This document shows positions 1 to 5,914 of a stretch of 7,857 bases of DNA, one piece after another (the stretch's first letter is position 1; each line of letters begins with the position of its first letter). Below the pieces are notes generated by a model that saw only the letters and a program-made list of their open reading frames with translations, was not told the origin of the DNA and searched no databases. Made by a program: the position numbers and the translations under genes. The stretch lies in the NCBI GenBank assembly GCA_903864485.1, contig CAIPGD010000099.1, forward strand, positions 1 to 7,857. Direction: 5' to 3'. The stretch comes from an uncultured bacterium. GTDB taxonomy: Bacteria; Pseudomonadota; Gammaproteobacteria; Burkholderiales; Burkholderiaceae_E.

Positions 1-507
1 CATTTCATCGGGCCCTTGCAGTCCAACAAAACTCGGGCCGTTGCCGAACACTTTGATTGGGTCCATACGGTTGACCGGGAGCGCATCGGCCAGCGTCTCT
101 CCGAGCAGCGGCCGGCGTCACGAGGCCCGCTGCAGGTTTGCATTCAAGTCAATGTGAGCGGCGAAGCAAGCAAGAGCGGGGTGGAACCCCAAGACGCTCT
201 GGCTCTGGTCGAGTCGCTATTGCCGCTCACTGGACTTCGGGTGCGGGGTCTGATGGTGATTCCGGAAGCGCTGACCGAGTTCAACGCGCAACGTGCTGAG
301 TTTGCACGGGCACGTCAACTTTTCGAGTCGATCCGCGACAACTTGTCTGGGATCTCCTCGATCGCGCCAGCACTCAGCGGATGGGACACCCTTTCGATGG
401 GCATGTCAGCAGATCTTGAGGCGGCAATCGCCGAAGGGGCCACAATCGTTCGGGTCGGCAGCGCGATTTTTGGGTCGCGGGCCTTGGCTACAACGACGCC
501 CGTCTAA
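1..507 (+). CDS. yggS: YggS/PLPBP-family pyridoxal phosphate homeostasis protein (5' truncated by window edge)
   Basis: The reading frame is open from the first base and ends at TAA 505-507, giving 168 visible residues of a family that is usually about 230 long, so roughly 60 N-terminal residues, including the PLP-binding lysine, lie outside the window. The visible part begins with the family motif HFIGPLQSNKTR, followed by VNVSGEASKSG (about residues 50-60), LRVRGLMVIP (about 79-88) and the C-terminal phosphate-binding region LSMGMSADLEAAI followed by TIVRVGSAIFG. Members are single-domain, fold-type III PLP barrels without known catalytic activity. They bind PLP in the cytoplasm and keep vitamin B6 and amino-acid pools balanced. 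Family placement is very secure; the physiological role is known only from homologues. The gene converges on rpsT with 24 bases between stop codons. In many proteobacteria this gene sits beside proC, which here lies 2 kb downstream. Confidence 0.95.
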   Translation, partial: HFIGPLQSNKTRAVAEHFDWVHTVDRERIGQRLSEQRPASRGPLQVCIQVNVSGEASKSGVEPQDALALVESLLPLTGLRVRGLMVIPEALTEFNAQRAEFARARQLFESIRDNLSGISSIAPALSGWDTLSMGMSADLEAAIAEGATIVRVGSAIFGSRALATTTPV

Positions 508-531
508 TTCAGGCGCCGGTCATCAATCGTT

Positions 532-807
532 TTAAGCAGCGGCTGGGGCCATCGCCTTGAGGGCGGCTGCCAAACGGCTCTTGTGGCGCGAAGCCTTATT
601 TTTGTGGATGATTTTTTTGTCTGCAATCCGATCGATCGTGCTGGTCGCAGCGCGATAAACCGCTTCAGCAGCGGTCTTGTCACCAGCAACAATCGCCTTG
701 CGGGCTGACTTGATCGCGGTGCGCAGCGTCGAGCGCAAGCTCGAGTTTGTAGCGTTGAGCTTGACGCTTTGGCGGGCTCGTTTGCGTGCGGAGGCAATGT
801 TGGCCAT
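532..807 (-). CDS. rpsT: 30S ribosomal protein S20
   Basis: This encodes a 91-residue basic, alanine-rich protein starting MANIASARKRARQ, with the diagnostic S20 C-terminal block DKKIIHKNKASRHKSRL at about residues 63-79 and a short Ala-rich tail. S20 binds the 5' domain of 16S rRNA early in small-subunit assembly. Length matches the family (about 87-92). A longer in-frame reading up to 861 would add 18 residues not found in S20, so ATG 805-807 is chosen; it is preceded by GGAA at 814-817 with a 6-base spacer. The gene is divergent from murJ and convergent with yggS. No factor-independent terminator is visible in the 24 bases after its stop (508-531), which contain only the short palindrome GGCGCC. 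Identity is essentially certain. Confidence 0.97.
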   Translation of the reverse strand: MANIASARKRARQSVKLNATNSSLRSTLRTAIKSARKAIVAGDKTAAEAVYRAATSTIDRIADKKIIHKNKASRHKSRLAAALKAMAPAAA

Positions 808-841
808 TCGGGTTTCCGGCGAATAAATACGAAAGCCTTCT

Positions 842-871
842 AGGATAACCGCCATTGACATATGGATGCAA
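842..871 (-). promoter_or_regulatory. Weak candidate sigma-70 promoter for rpsT
   Basis: Reading the minus strand, TTGCAT (866-871) is followed after 18 bases by TATCCT (842-847). Matches to consensus are only 3/6 and 4/6. It would give a leader of about 28 nucleotides before the rpsT ATG. A strong ribosomal-protein promoter is expected somewhere here or further upstream inside murJ. This is the best candidate I see, but the evidence is thin. It overlaps the candidate murJ promoter on the other strand. Confidence 0.2.
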
Positions 872-883
872 TACCCGTGAAAT
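855..883 (+). promoter_or_regulatory. Candidate sigma-70 promoter for murJ (-proC)
   Basis: A perfect -35 hexamer TTGACA (855-860) is followed by an optimal 17-base spacer and TGAAAT (878-883, 4/6 match to TATAAT). Transcription would be expected to begin about 6-7 bases after the -10, at about 889-891, essentially on the A of the murJ ATG (891). The site lies in the divergent rpsT/murJ spacer, where a murJ promoter is expected. The -10 is imperfect and promoter calls by eye are unreliable. Confidence 0.35.
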
Positions 884-890
884 CCTGTCC

Positions 891-2519
891 ATGAATCTTC
901 TGCGTGCGGCCGGCACCGTCTCGGCGCTGACGCTGCTCTCCCGAATCACTGGCCTGATTCGAGAAAACGTCACCGCAACCCTTTTTGGCGCAAGTCCGCT
1001 GACGGACGCGTTTTTTGTCGCCTTCAGATTGCCGAATCTGCTGCGCCGGATGTTTGCAGAGGGAGCGTTCTCGCAAGCTTTTGTGCCACTGCTGGCGCAG
1101 GCCCGTGGTGATGACAGCGAGTCCGCACGTGCCGAAGCGGCCACCCTGATCGATCGAGTCGCAACCCTTTTGTTCTGGATTCTGGTTCTGGTCTCCATCC
1201 TGGGGGTCGCTGGAGCGCCCTTACTTGTGTTGGCGATGGCCGGCGGCCTTTCACGCACACCAGAGGCGTTCGATGCAGCGGTTCTGATGACGCGCTGGAT
1301 GTTTCCCTACATCCTGCTTATCTCCATGGTGGCTCTGGCCTCCGGCGTACTCAACACCTGGCGGCGGTTTGCCGTTCCAGCAGCAACCCCGGTCCTTCTG
1401 AATTTGTCGATGATCAGCGCGGGCTGGGGCCTTTCCAGCCACCTGGACCCACCCGTCCTGTCGCTCGCTGCCGGCGTGATGCTTGGGGGGGTCCTTCAAC
1501 TGGCGATTCAAATCCCCGCGCTGGCTCGACTCGGTCTGTTGCCAAAGGTCCGGCTTGACCTCTTCCGAGCGCTCAGAGACTCATTGCGCGATGCCCGTGT
1601 CCGGAAACTCTTGGCACAAATGGCGCCCGCCACACTGGCCGTCTCAGTCGCCCAGATTTCATTGATTATCAATACCCAAATTGCCTCGCGGCTTGCCCCT
1701 GGCTCGGTGTCCTGGATTTCCTATGCAGATCGGCTGATGGAGTTTCCGACCGCGTTGCTGGGGGTCGCATTAGGGACTGTCCTGCTCCCTACGCTCTCAT
1801 CGGCCCACGCTGCCGGAAACCACACCCGGTATGCCCAACTACTCGACTCTGGGCTGCGCCTGACTGTGATCGCTGCCCTGCCCGCGATGGTCGGTATGGC
1901 CTTGCTTGCCGAGCCGCTCACCGCGCTACTCTTTCATTACGGACGCTTTGAAGCCCACGACGTTACGATGACGGCTCGCGCCGTCACGGCCTACGCGGCA
2001 GGCCTGGTACCCCTGGTGGCGATCAAGATCCTGGCCCCGGGGTTTTATGCCCGCCAAGACATCCGTACGCCCGTGCGCATCGGAATCGCCGTGCTCGCGG
2101 CGACTCAGGCGATGAATTTCGTTCTAGTCCCCTGGCTTGACCATGCCGGATTGGCAGCGGCCATTTCAGCCGGCGCATGGATCAACGCCTCGCTACTGCT
2201 CTTCGGACTGGCCCGGGCCGGGGCCTGGCGGGCCCAACCGGGCTGGGCAATCTTCAGCCTGCGGGTGACCGTGGCCATCGGCGCACTGTTGGCCCTGTGC
2301 CTCGTCGGACGGCCGTGGTTAGTCTGGAACCTTGAGGCCCAATCGCTGTGGTGGCGTGCCGGCCAGACCCTCGGATTTGTCGCCCTGGCCGCGCTCGTCT
2401 ACGGAGCCAGCCTGTGGTTGCTTGGTTTGCGGCCGAACCAGTTCACCCGCGGGTTCAGCGAAGCCAACATCGAAGCCAACATCGAAGCCAAGTCAGCCCC
2501 GCCACCCGCCAAACCCTAG
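891..2519 (+). CDS. murJ: MurJ, lipid II flippase (MviN family)
   Basis: This encodes a 542-residue polytopic inner-membrane protein of the MOP exporter superfamily that flips lipid II to the periplasm for peptidoglycan synthesis. The N-terminal block MNLLRAAGTVSALTLLSRIT and the FFVAFRLPNLLRRMFAEGAF region (about 41-60) are classic MurJ. They include Arg18, Arg24, Asp39 and Arg52, at the same positions as the functionally important residues of the E. coli protein as I recall them. SWISYADRLMEFP (about 274-286) and KILAPGFYARQDIRTPV (about 379-395) are also conserved. Family length is about 510-520; the surplus is a C-terminal tail containing EANI repeats and a proline-rich end. ATG 891 fits the conserved N-terminus but lacks a clear Shine-Dalgarno. 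An in-frame TTG at 855, with AGGA nine bases upstream, would add 12 non-conserved residues and is the alternative. proC follows 5 bases after the stop. Confidence 0.96.
   Translation: MNLLRAAGTVSALTLLSRITGLIRENVTATLFGASPLTDAFFVAFRLPNLLRRMFAEGAFSQAFVPLLAQARGDDSESARAEAATLIDRVATLLFWILVLVSILGVAGAPLLVLAMAGGLSRTPEAFDAAVLMTRWMFPYILLISMVALASGVLNTWRRFAVPAATPVLLNLSMISAGWGLSSHLDPPVLSLAAGVMLGGVLQLAIQIPALARLGLLPKVRLDLFRALRDSLRDARVRKLLAQMAPATLAVSVAQISLIINTQIASRLAPGSVSWISYADRLMEFPTALLGVALGTVLLPTLSSAHAAGNHTRYAQLLDSGLRLTVIAALPAMVGMALLAEPLTALLFHYGRFEAHDVTMTARAVTAYAAGLVPLVAIKILAPGFYARQDIRTPVRIGIAVLAATQAMNFVLVPWLDHAGLAAAISAGAWINASLLLFGLARAGAWRAQPGWAIFSLRVTVAIGALLALCLVGRPWLVWNLEAQSLWWRAGQTLGFVALAALVYGASLWLLGLRPNQFTRGFSEANIEANIEAKSAPPPAKP
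2460..2492 (+). repeat. Tandem 12-base repeat at the 3' end of murJ
   Basis: Two perfect copies of GAAGCCAACATC (2460-2471 and 2472-2483) are followed by a partial third copy, GAAGCCAAG (2484-2492). The unit is in frame and encodes EANI-EANI-EAK in the cytoplasm-facing tail after the last membrane segment of MurJ. Such a unit can expand or contract by replication slippage without a frameshift. Confidence 0.85.
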
Positions 2520-2524
2520 CCCTG

Positions 2525-3484
2525 ATGAAACCCTCACCCACCCGGTCCGACATGTCCGCCTCGAACACCCGGTCCACCACCACCACCTCAATCACCCCCA
2601 CCGAGTCGATCGATGCCGCGGCCCCGGCAGCACTCGCGGGTTCAATCGCCAGCCCGCCCCGGCGACTCTGTTTCGTGGGTGGCGGAAATATGGCCAGCGC
2701 ACTGATTGGCGGGCTCATGCGGGCGGGCTCGACCGTGCAGATCGCGGGCGTCGTTGAGACTCTGGCCGAACAGCGCGCCCAACTGACCGAACGATTTAAC
2801 GTCCCGACATACGCCTCACTCGCGGCAGCGGCTACTGCTCAGGCGCTCGAGGTCGATGCCATCGTGCTTGCCGTAAAGCCGCAGCAACTCCAACCTGTGG
2901 CGCGCGAACTGGGCCCGCATGCAACCCAATGCGCTGTGATCAGTCTTGCGGCAGGCATTCGAGCCACGGACATTGCCCGCTGGCTCGGTGGCCACGAGCG
3001 GATCATTCGCGCCATGCCCAACACCCCTGCGCTGGTGGGCGCAGGTATCACCGGCCTATTTGCATTGCCACAGACCCCCAAGGATGACCGAACGTTGGCA
3101 GACGAGTTAATGTCTGCGGCGGGCACGACGCTTTGGGTCAGCAGTGAGCCCCTGATTGATGCCGTTACGGCGATGTCCGGAAGTGGCCCCGCCTATGTCT
3201 TTCATTGGATGGAAGCCATGCAGGCTGCCGGAATCGAACTCGGACTCAGCCCCGCAGCCGCCCATGCCCTGACCATGGCGACTTTTGATGGCGCTACTCG
3301 CCTCGCGATGGAGTCAGAAGAACCCCCCGCACGTCTGCGCGAGCGAGTGACCTCCCCGGGAGGAACCACCGCCGCGGCGCTGGCTGCCATGGCGGAAGCC
3401 CACGTCGAATCAGGGATTAAAGCCGGGATCCACGCGGCATGTCAGCGTGGCGCAGCACTTGGCGACGAACTCGGCCAGGGTTGA
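2525..3484 (+). CDS. proC: Pyrroline-5-carboxylate reductase
   Basis: ProC catalyses the NAD(P)H-dependent reduction of 1-pyrroline-5-carboxylate to L-proline, the last step of proline synthesis, in the cytoplasm. From ATG 2525 the product has 319 residues, against about 270 in the family. The Rossmann motif FVGGGNMASAL begins at about residue 50, then VLAVKPQ (114-120), RAMPNTPALVG (162-172), the signature MSGSGPAYVF (217-226) and VTSPGGTT (275-282) in the dimerisation and active-site region. The first 45 or so residues are Ser/Thr/Ala/Pro-rich and match no domain I know. ATG 2552 is an alternative start (310 residues). Neither has a Shine-Dalgarno, and no ATG, GTG or TTG lies closer to the Rossmann fold, so an extension is unavoidable by normal start codons. 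The gene begins 5 bases after murJ, suggesting cotranscription or coupling. Confidence 0.94.
   Translation: MKPSPTRSDMSASNTRSTTTTSITPTESIDAAAPAALAGSIASPPRRLCFVGGGNMASALIGGLMRAGSTVQIAGVVETLAEQRAQLTERFNVPTYASLAAAATAQALEVDAIVLAVKPQQLQPVARELGPHATQCAVISLAAGIRATDIARWLGGHERIIRAMPNTPALVGAGITGLFALPQTPKDDRTLADELMSAAGTTLWVSSEPLIDAVTAMSGSGPAYVFHWMEAMQAAGIELGLSPAAAHALTMATFDGATRLAMESEEPPARLRERVTSPGGTTAAALAAMAEAHVESGIKAGIHAACQRGAALGDELGQG
2539..2575 (+). repeat. Spaced direct repeat CACCCGGTCC in the proC 5' extension
   Basis: CACCCGGTCC occurs at 2539-2548 and again at 2566-2575, 27 bases (nine codons) apart and in the same frame, giving Thr-Arg-Ser twice. It lies in the C-rich segment that encodes the unusual N-terminal extension of ProC. 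It may be a relic of a small in-frame duplication, but the bases between the copies do not repeat clearly. Confidence 0.55.
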
Positions 3485-4372
3485 TTACCCCCAGGTCTGC
3501 ACCACGAGACCAGCAAACACGGCAAATCCAAACCAGGTGTTGTGATGGAATGCCCTCAGGCAGGCAGCGGGATCGCGATTCCGGATCCAGGCCATATGGC
3601 GGACGGCGATGCCAGCAGCGGCAACCAGCCCGACCACCCAGGCCAATCCGTATCCCTGCCGGTAACCGACAAAGCCCAGTAGTGCCAGCGCGACGAGATA
3701 ACAACCAAAGACTGCATAAATGTCATAACGACCAAAGGTAATGGCCGACGTTTGGATCCCGATACGCAAATCGTCTTCGCGATCGGCCATGGCATATTCG
3801 GTATCGTAGGCAATAGTCCAGAACCAGTTAGCCGCGAACAGCGCCCAGCCCATCAGTGGCACGGACCCCTGCACCGCGGCAAACGCCATCGGGATCCCCA
3901 TCCCGAATGCGATCCCAAGCACCGCTTGCGGGAGCGGCAAGAACCGCTTGCAAAACGGGTAGATCACGGCGACCGCAACCGCTACGAGCGCCAGACCGCG
4001 CGCCGCGTTGTTGAGCCAATAGAGGAGACCGGCGGCAGCAAGCGCTAGCGCGCCCGCCACCGCAAGCGCTTCGCGCGACTGGATGGCGCCAGACGTCAAG
4101 GGTCGGTCCTTGGTGCGTGCGACGTGCCGGTCAAAGTCCCGGTCGGCCCAGTCGTTCACGGCACAGCCAGCCGAGCGCATCAGGAGGGTTCCAACCCCGA
4201 AGATCACGATCGAGGACGCGTCGGGCAATCCATTGGATGCGATCCAAAGGGCCCAATAGGTCGGCCATAGCAGCAAGAGCGTACCAATCGGCCGATGCAG
4301 ACGGGTCAGGCGGCCATAGAGTGACAGCCGCTCGAGCACAGCGCTGGATGCAAGAAAAGGCCCCGAGGTCAT
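3485..4372 (-). CDS. ubiA: 4-hydroxybenzoate polyprenyltransferase
   Basis: This encodes a 295-residue inner-membrane prenyltransferase that attaches the polyprenyl chain to 4-hydroxybenzoate in ubiquinone synthesis. Both Asp-rich Mg-diphosphate motifs are present: NDWADRDFD at about 73-81 (NDxxDxxxD) and YDTEYAMADREDD at about 189-201 (DxxYxxxDxxDD). LTRLHRPIGTLLLLWPTYWA near the N-terminus and ARTKDRPLTSG after the first motif are typical of UbiA rather than of other prenyltransferases. Several hydrophobic segments fit the usual multi-helix fold, and the length matches the family (about 290). The ATG (4370-4372) overlaps the stop of the upstream comEA-like gene as ATGA, with no good Shine-Dalgarno of its own, so translation is probably coupled. 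The stop codon directly abuts that of convergent proC. No chorismate lyase gene (ubiC) is next to it. Confidence 0.96.
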   Translation of the reverse strand: MTSGPFLASSAVLERLSLYGRLTRLHRPIGTLLLLWPTYWALWIASNGLPDASSIVIFGVGTLLMRSAGCAVNDWADRDFDRHVARTKDRPLTSGAIQSREALAVAGALALAAAGLLYWLNNAARGLALVAVAVAVIYPFCKRFLPLPQAVLGIAFGMGIPMAFAAVQGSVPLMGWALFAANWFWTIAYDTEYAMADREDDLRIGIQTSAITFGRYDIYAVFGCYLVALALLGFVGYRQGYGLAWVVGLVAAAGIAVRHMAWIRNRDPAACLRAFHHNTWFGFAVFAGLVVQTWG

Positions 4373-4830
4373 GGCAAATTCAGTACTCGACCGTGCGGCG
4401 TCGGCAGTACGCCTCCCCCTTGAAATTGCTCAATCACCGGCGCCCCCGCGGCGCCTGGGGACGAGACGGATGAGGCGGATCTAGCCGAAGACCGCTGCGC
4501 GCCCGCCGCACGAACTGGAGTCGCCAGCACAAGCCCGTCAGTCACCCAGCGCCGCAACGTGATGGTCCCCACGCCTTTGACCCGCTCATCAAAATCGGCA
4601 AGGCTATTGAACGGAGCCCGCGCGCGCTCAGCGATGATCCGTCCCGCCATGGCGGGACCAATCCCCCTGAGCGATTGCAGTTGTTCGTCAGTCGCGGTGT
4701 TGATTTCGACCGAGAGACGCACCTCCGCCAGCCCGGACGTTGCCCCGGCCGTTACCCCGGCCGTTACCCCGATTGCCAGAAACACTGCCAGCCTGCCGAC
4801 GGACTTTCCGACGAACATCGCAACGCGCAT
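4369..4830 (-). CDS. ComEA-like secreted helix-hairpin-helix DNA-binding protein
   Basis: The product is 153 residues from ATG 4828-4830, chosen because GGAG lies nine bases upstream; an in-frame GTG at 4836 is too close to it. Residues 1-35 look like a Sec signal peptide: basic start, hydrophobic core with a VTAG-VTAG-ATSG repeat, and likely cleavage after GLA (35). Residues about 42-95 form a ComEA-type tandem helix-hairpin-helix: VEINTATDEQLQSLRGIGPA, AGRIIAER, then the second hairpin around VKGVGTITLRRW. Such modules bind double-stranded DNA without sequence specificity; periplasmic ComEA proteins pull in DNA during natural transformation. Residues about 104-153 are a Ser/Ala/Gly/Pro-rich tail of unknown use. 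The gene lies 57 bases after hldD and overlaps ubiA by four bases. The HhH call is firm; a role in competence is inference, since many small HhH proteins are uncharacterised. Confidence 0.88.
   Translation of the reverse strand: MRVAMFVGKSVGRLAVFLAIGVTAGVTAGATSGLAEVRLSVEINTATDEQLQSLRGIGPAMAGRIIAERARAPFNSLADFDERVKGVGTITLRRWVTDGLVLATPVRAAGAQRSSARSASSVSSPGAAGAPVIEQFQGGGVLPTPHGRVLNLP
4739..4774 (-). repeat. Three tandem 12-base units in the signal-peptide coding region of the comEA-like gene
   Basis: On the plus strand the units are GTTGCCCCGGCC (4739-4750), GTTACCCCGGCC (4751-4762) and GTTACCCCGATT (4763-4774). They differ at one to three positions. In the protein they give the degenerate VTAG-VTAG-ATSG stretch in the hydrophobic core of the signal peptide. 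Copy-number change would lengthen or shorten that core by four residues without a frameshift. Confidence 0.85.
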
Positions 4831-4839
4831 ATCCACGCA

Positions 4840-4843
4840 CTCC
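4840..4843 (-). promoter_or_regulatory. Ribosome binding site that fixes the comEA-like start
   Basis: GGAG on the minus strand is nine bases from ATG 4830 but only three from the in-frame GTG at 4836. This favours the ATG as the true start. Confidence 0.7.
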
Positions 4844-4887
4844 AGGCTAAAGAGGGTCTCAGGATAAGCCGTTCGCGGCCCCCAGGT

Positions 4888-5898
4888 TCAGGACTTTTGG
4901 ATTAGCCATTCGACGTAGTCAGCGACACCTGTTTCGACGCCACGGAAGGCGATATCGCACCCCACGGCCCGCAGCTGACCGAGATCAGCCTCGGTATAGC
5001 TCTGATACTTGCCCTTGAGGCTATCTGGGAAAGGGGCGTACCGAATCAATCCCTGCGCGACCAGTTCGGCCAGCGGCAGTTCGGCCTGGCCTTGGGATTT
5101 GCGCATCGTATTTGCAACCGCCTGAGCCACTTCATTAAAGGCCTGCGCACGCCCAGACCCGCAGTTATAAACACCTGAATGATCGCGCCCCTCGGCGGCC
5201 TGACGAGCGAACCAGAGATTGACCGCGACGACGTCATCAACATGAACAAAGTCGCGCGACTGCTGCCCTTCCTGCCAACCATCCCAGGCACCAAACAGAC
5301 GAACGAACCCTTCGGCGCGCCACTGCCCGACCTGATGAAAGGCCACAGAGGCCATTCGTCCTTTGTGCTGTTCGCGGGGGCCGTAAACATTGAAATATCG
5401 AAGACCAATCACCGGGGCCGTCAATTTGGCGGTCCCCGCCGAGTGAATCTGCTGCCGGACAATCTGGTCAAACAGGAGCTTCGAATAGCCGTACACATTC
5501 AACGGGTGCTCATGTTCAGGGCGCTCTGAAAATTGTTCGCTGCCCCCATAAACCGCCGCCGACGATGCATAGATGAGCGGAACACGCTCTTGCTGACACC
5601 ACTCGAACAGGATCCGCGACCATCGGTAGTTATTGGCCATCATGAATCGGCCATCATGCTCCATGGTGTCCGAGCAGGCGCCCTGATGAAACACCACACG
5701 CGGTCGCGGCAGTGACGCCAGGCGCGTCAAGAATTCGTCTTTGTCGAAGTAGTCGGAAATCGTCAGATCGACGAGATTTTGAAACCGATCGCCGGTCGAC
5801 AGGTCGTCGACCACAATGATGTCGCGTTCGCCCTGCACATTGAGTGCGCGCACCAGGTTCGACCCGATAAAACCAGAACCGCCAGTGACCAGAATCAT
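4888..5898 (-). CDS. hldD: ADP-L-glycero-D-manno-heptose 6-epimerase
   Basis: HldD (also RfaD) epimerises ADP-D-glycero-D-manno-heptose at C6 to the L form used for the LPS inner core, in the cytoplasm with bound NADP. The product has 336 residues, close to the usual 310-335. It opens with the Rossmann motif MILVTGGSGFIGSN (Gly6, Gly9, Gly12), then has IIVVDDLSTG (27-36), FHQGACSDTME (70-80), YASSAAVYGG (110-119) and the extended-SDR catalytic pair Tyr136/Lys140 in VYGYSK. RYFNVYGPREQHKGRMASV (168-186) and SRDFVHVDDVV (214-224) are HldD hallmarks. The ATG has GGAG six bases upstream; the open frame extends 22 codons further into hldE1, but those residues are not part of the family. It starts 16 bases after hldE1 ends, so the two steps of heptose synthesis are cotranscribed. 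Confidence 0.97.
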   Translation of the reverse strand: MILVTGGSGFIGSNLVRALNVQGERDIIVVDDLSTGDRFQNLVDLTISDYFDKDEFLTRLASLPRPRVVFHQGACSDTMEHDGRFMMANNYRWSRILFEWCQQERVPLIYASSAAVYGGSEQFSERPEHEHPLNVYGYSKLLFDQIVRQQIHSAGTAKLTAPVIGLRYFNVYGPREQHKGRMASVAFHQVGQWRAEGFVRLFGAWDGWQEGQQSRDFVHVDDVVAVNLWFARQAAEGRDHSGVYNCGSGRAQAFNEVAQAVANTMRKSQGQAELPLAELVAQGLIRYAPFPDSLKGKYQSYTEADLGQLRAVGCDIAFRGVETGVADYVEWLIQKS

Positions 5899-5904
5899 CC
5901 TATT

Positions 5905-5908
5905 CTCC
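5905..5908 (-). promoter_or_regulatory. Ribosome binding site of hldD
   Basis: GGAG on the minus strand lies in the 16-base hldE1-hldD spacer, six bases before ATG 5898. It supports this start over the longer open frame. Confidence 0.7.
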
Positions 5909-5914
5909 GAACAA

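Noticed and set aside
536..572. Imperfect inverted repeat (GCAGCGGCTG and GGCGGCTGC) at the end of rpsT, considered as a terminator
   Set aside because: Pairing is poor, it lies inside the rpsT coding region, and no T-run follows on either strand.
532..861. Longer rpsT reading starting at 861 (109 residues)
   Set aside because: The added 18 residues are not part of S20, whereas MANIASARKRARQ is the normal S20 start with a suitable upstream GGAA.
680..1258. Long minus-strand open frame of 192 codons across the rpsT/murJ spacer and the murJ 5' end
   Set aside because: It overlaps two certain genes on both strands, its product is Arg/Ala/Ser-rich with no recognisable motif, and long open shadows are common at this base composition.
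3417..3741. Open frames of about 95-100 codons on both strands at the proC/ubiA junction
   Set aside because: They are out of frame with ubiA and proC, which cover the region fully and carry strong family motifs; the shadow products are Arg/Pro-rich with no motif.
4868..4879. Small hairpin GCCG-TTCG-CGGC in the hldD to comEA spacer, considered as a terminator
   Set aside because: The stem is only four base pairs (plus possible G-U pairs) and no T-run follows on the minus strand, so it does not look like a factor-independent terminator. The operon probably continues.
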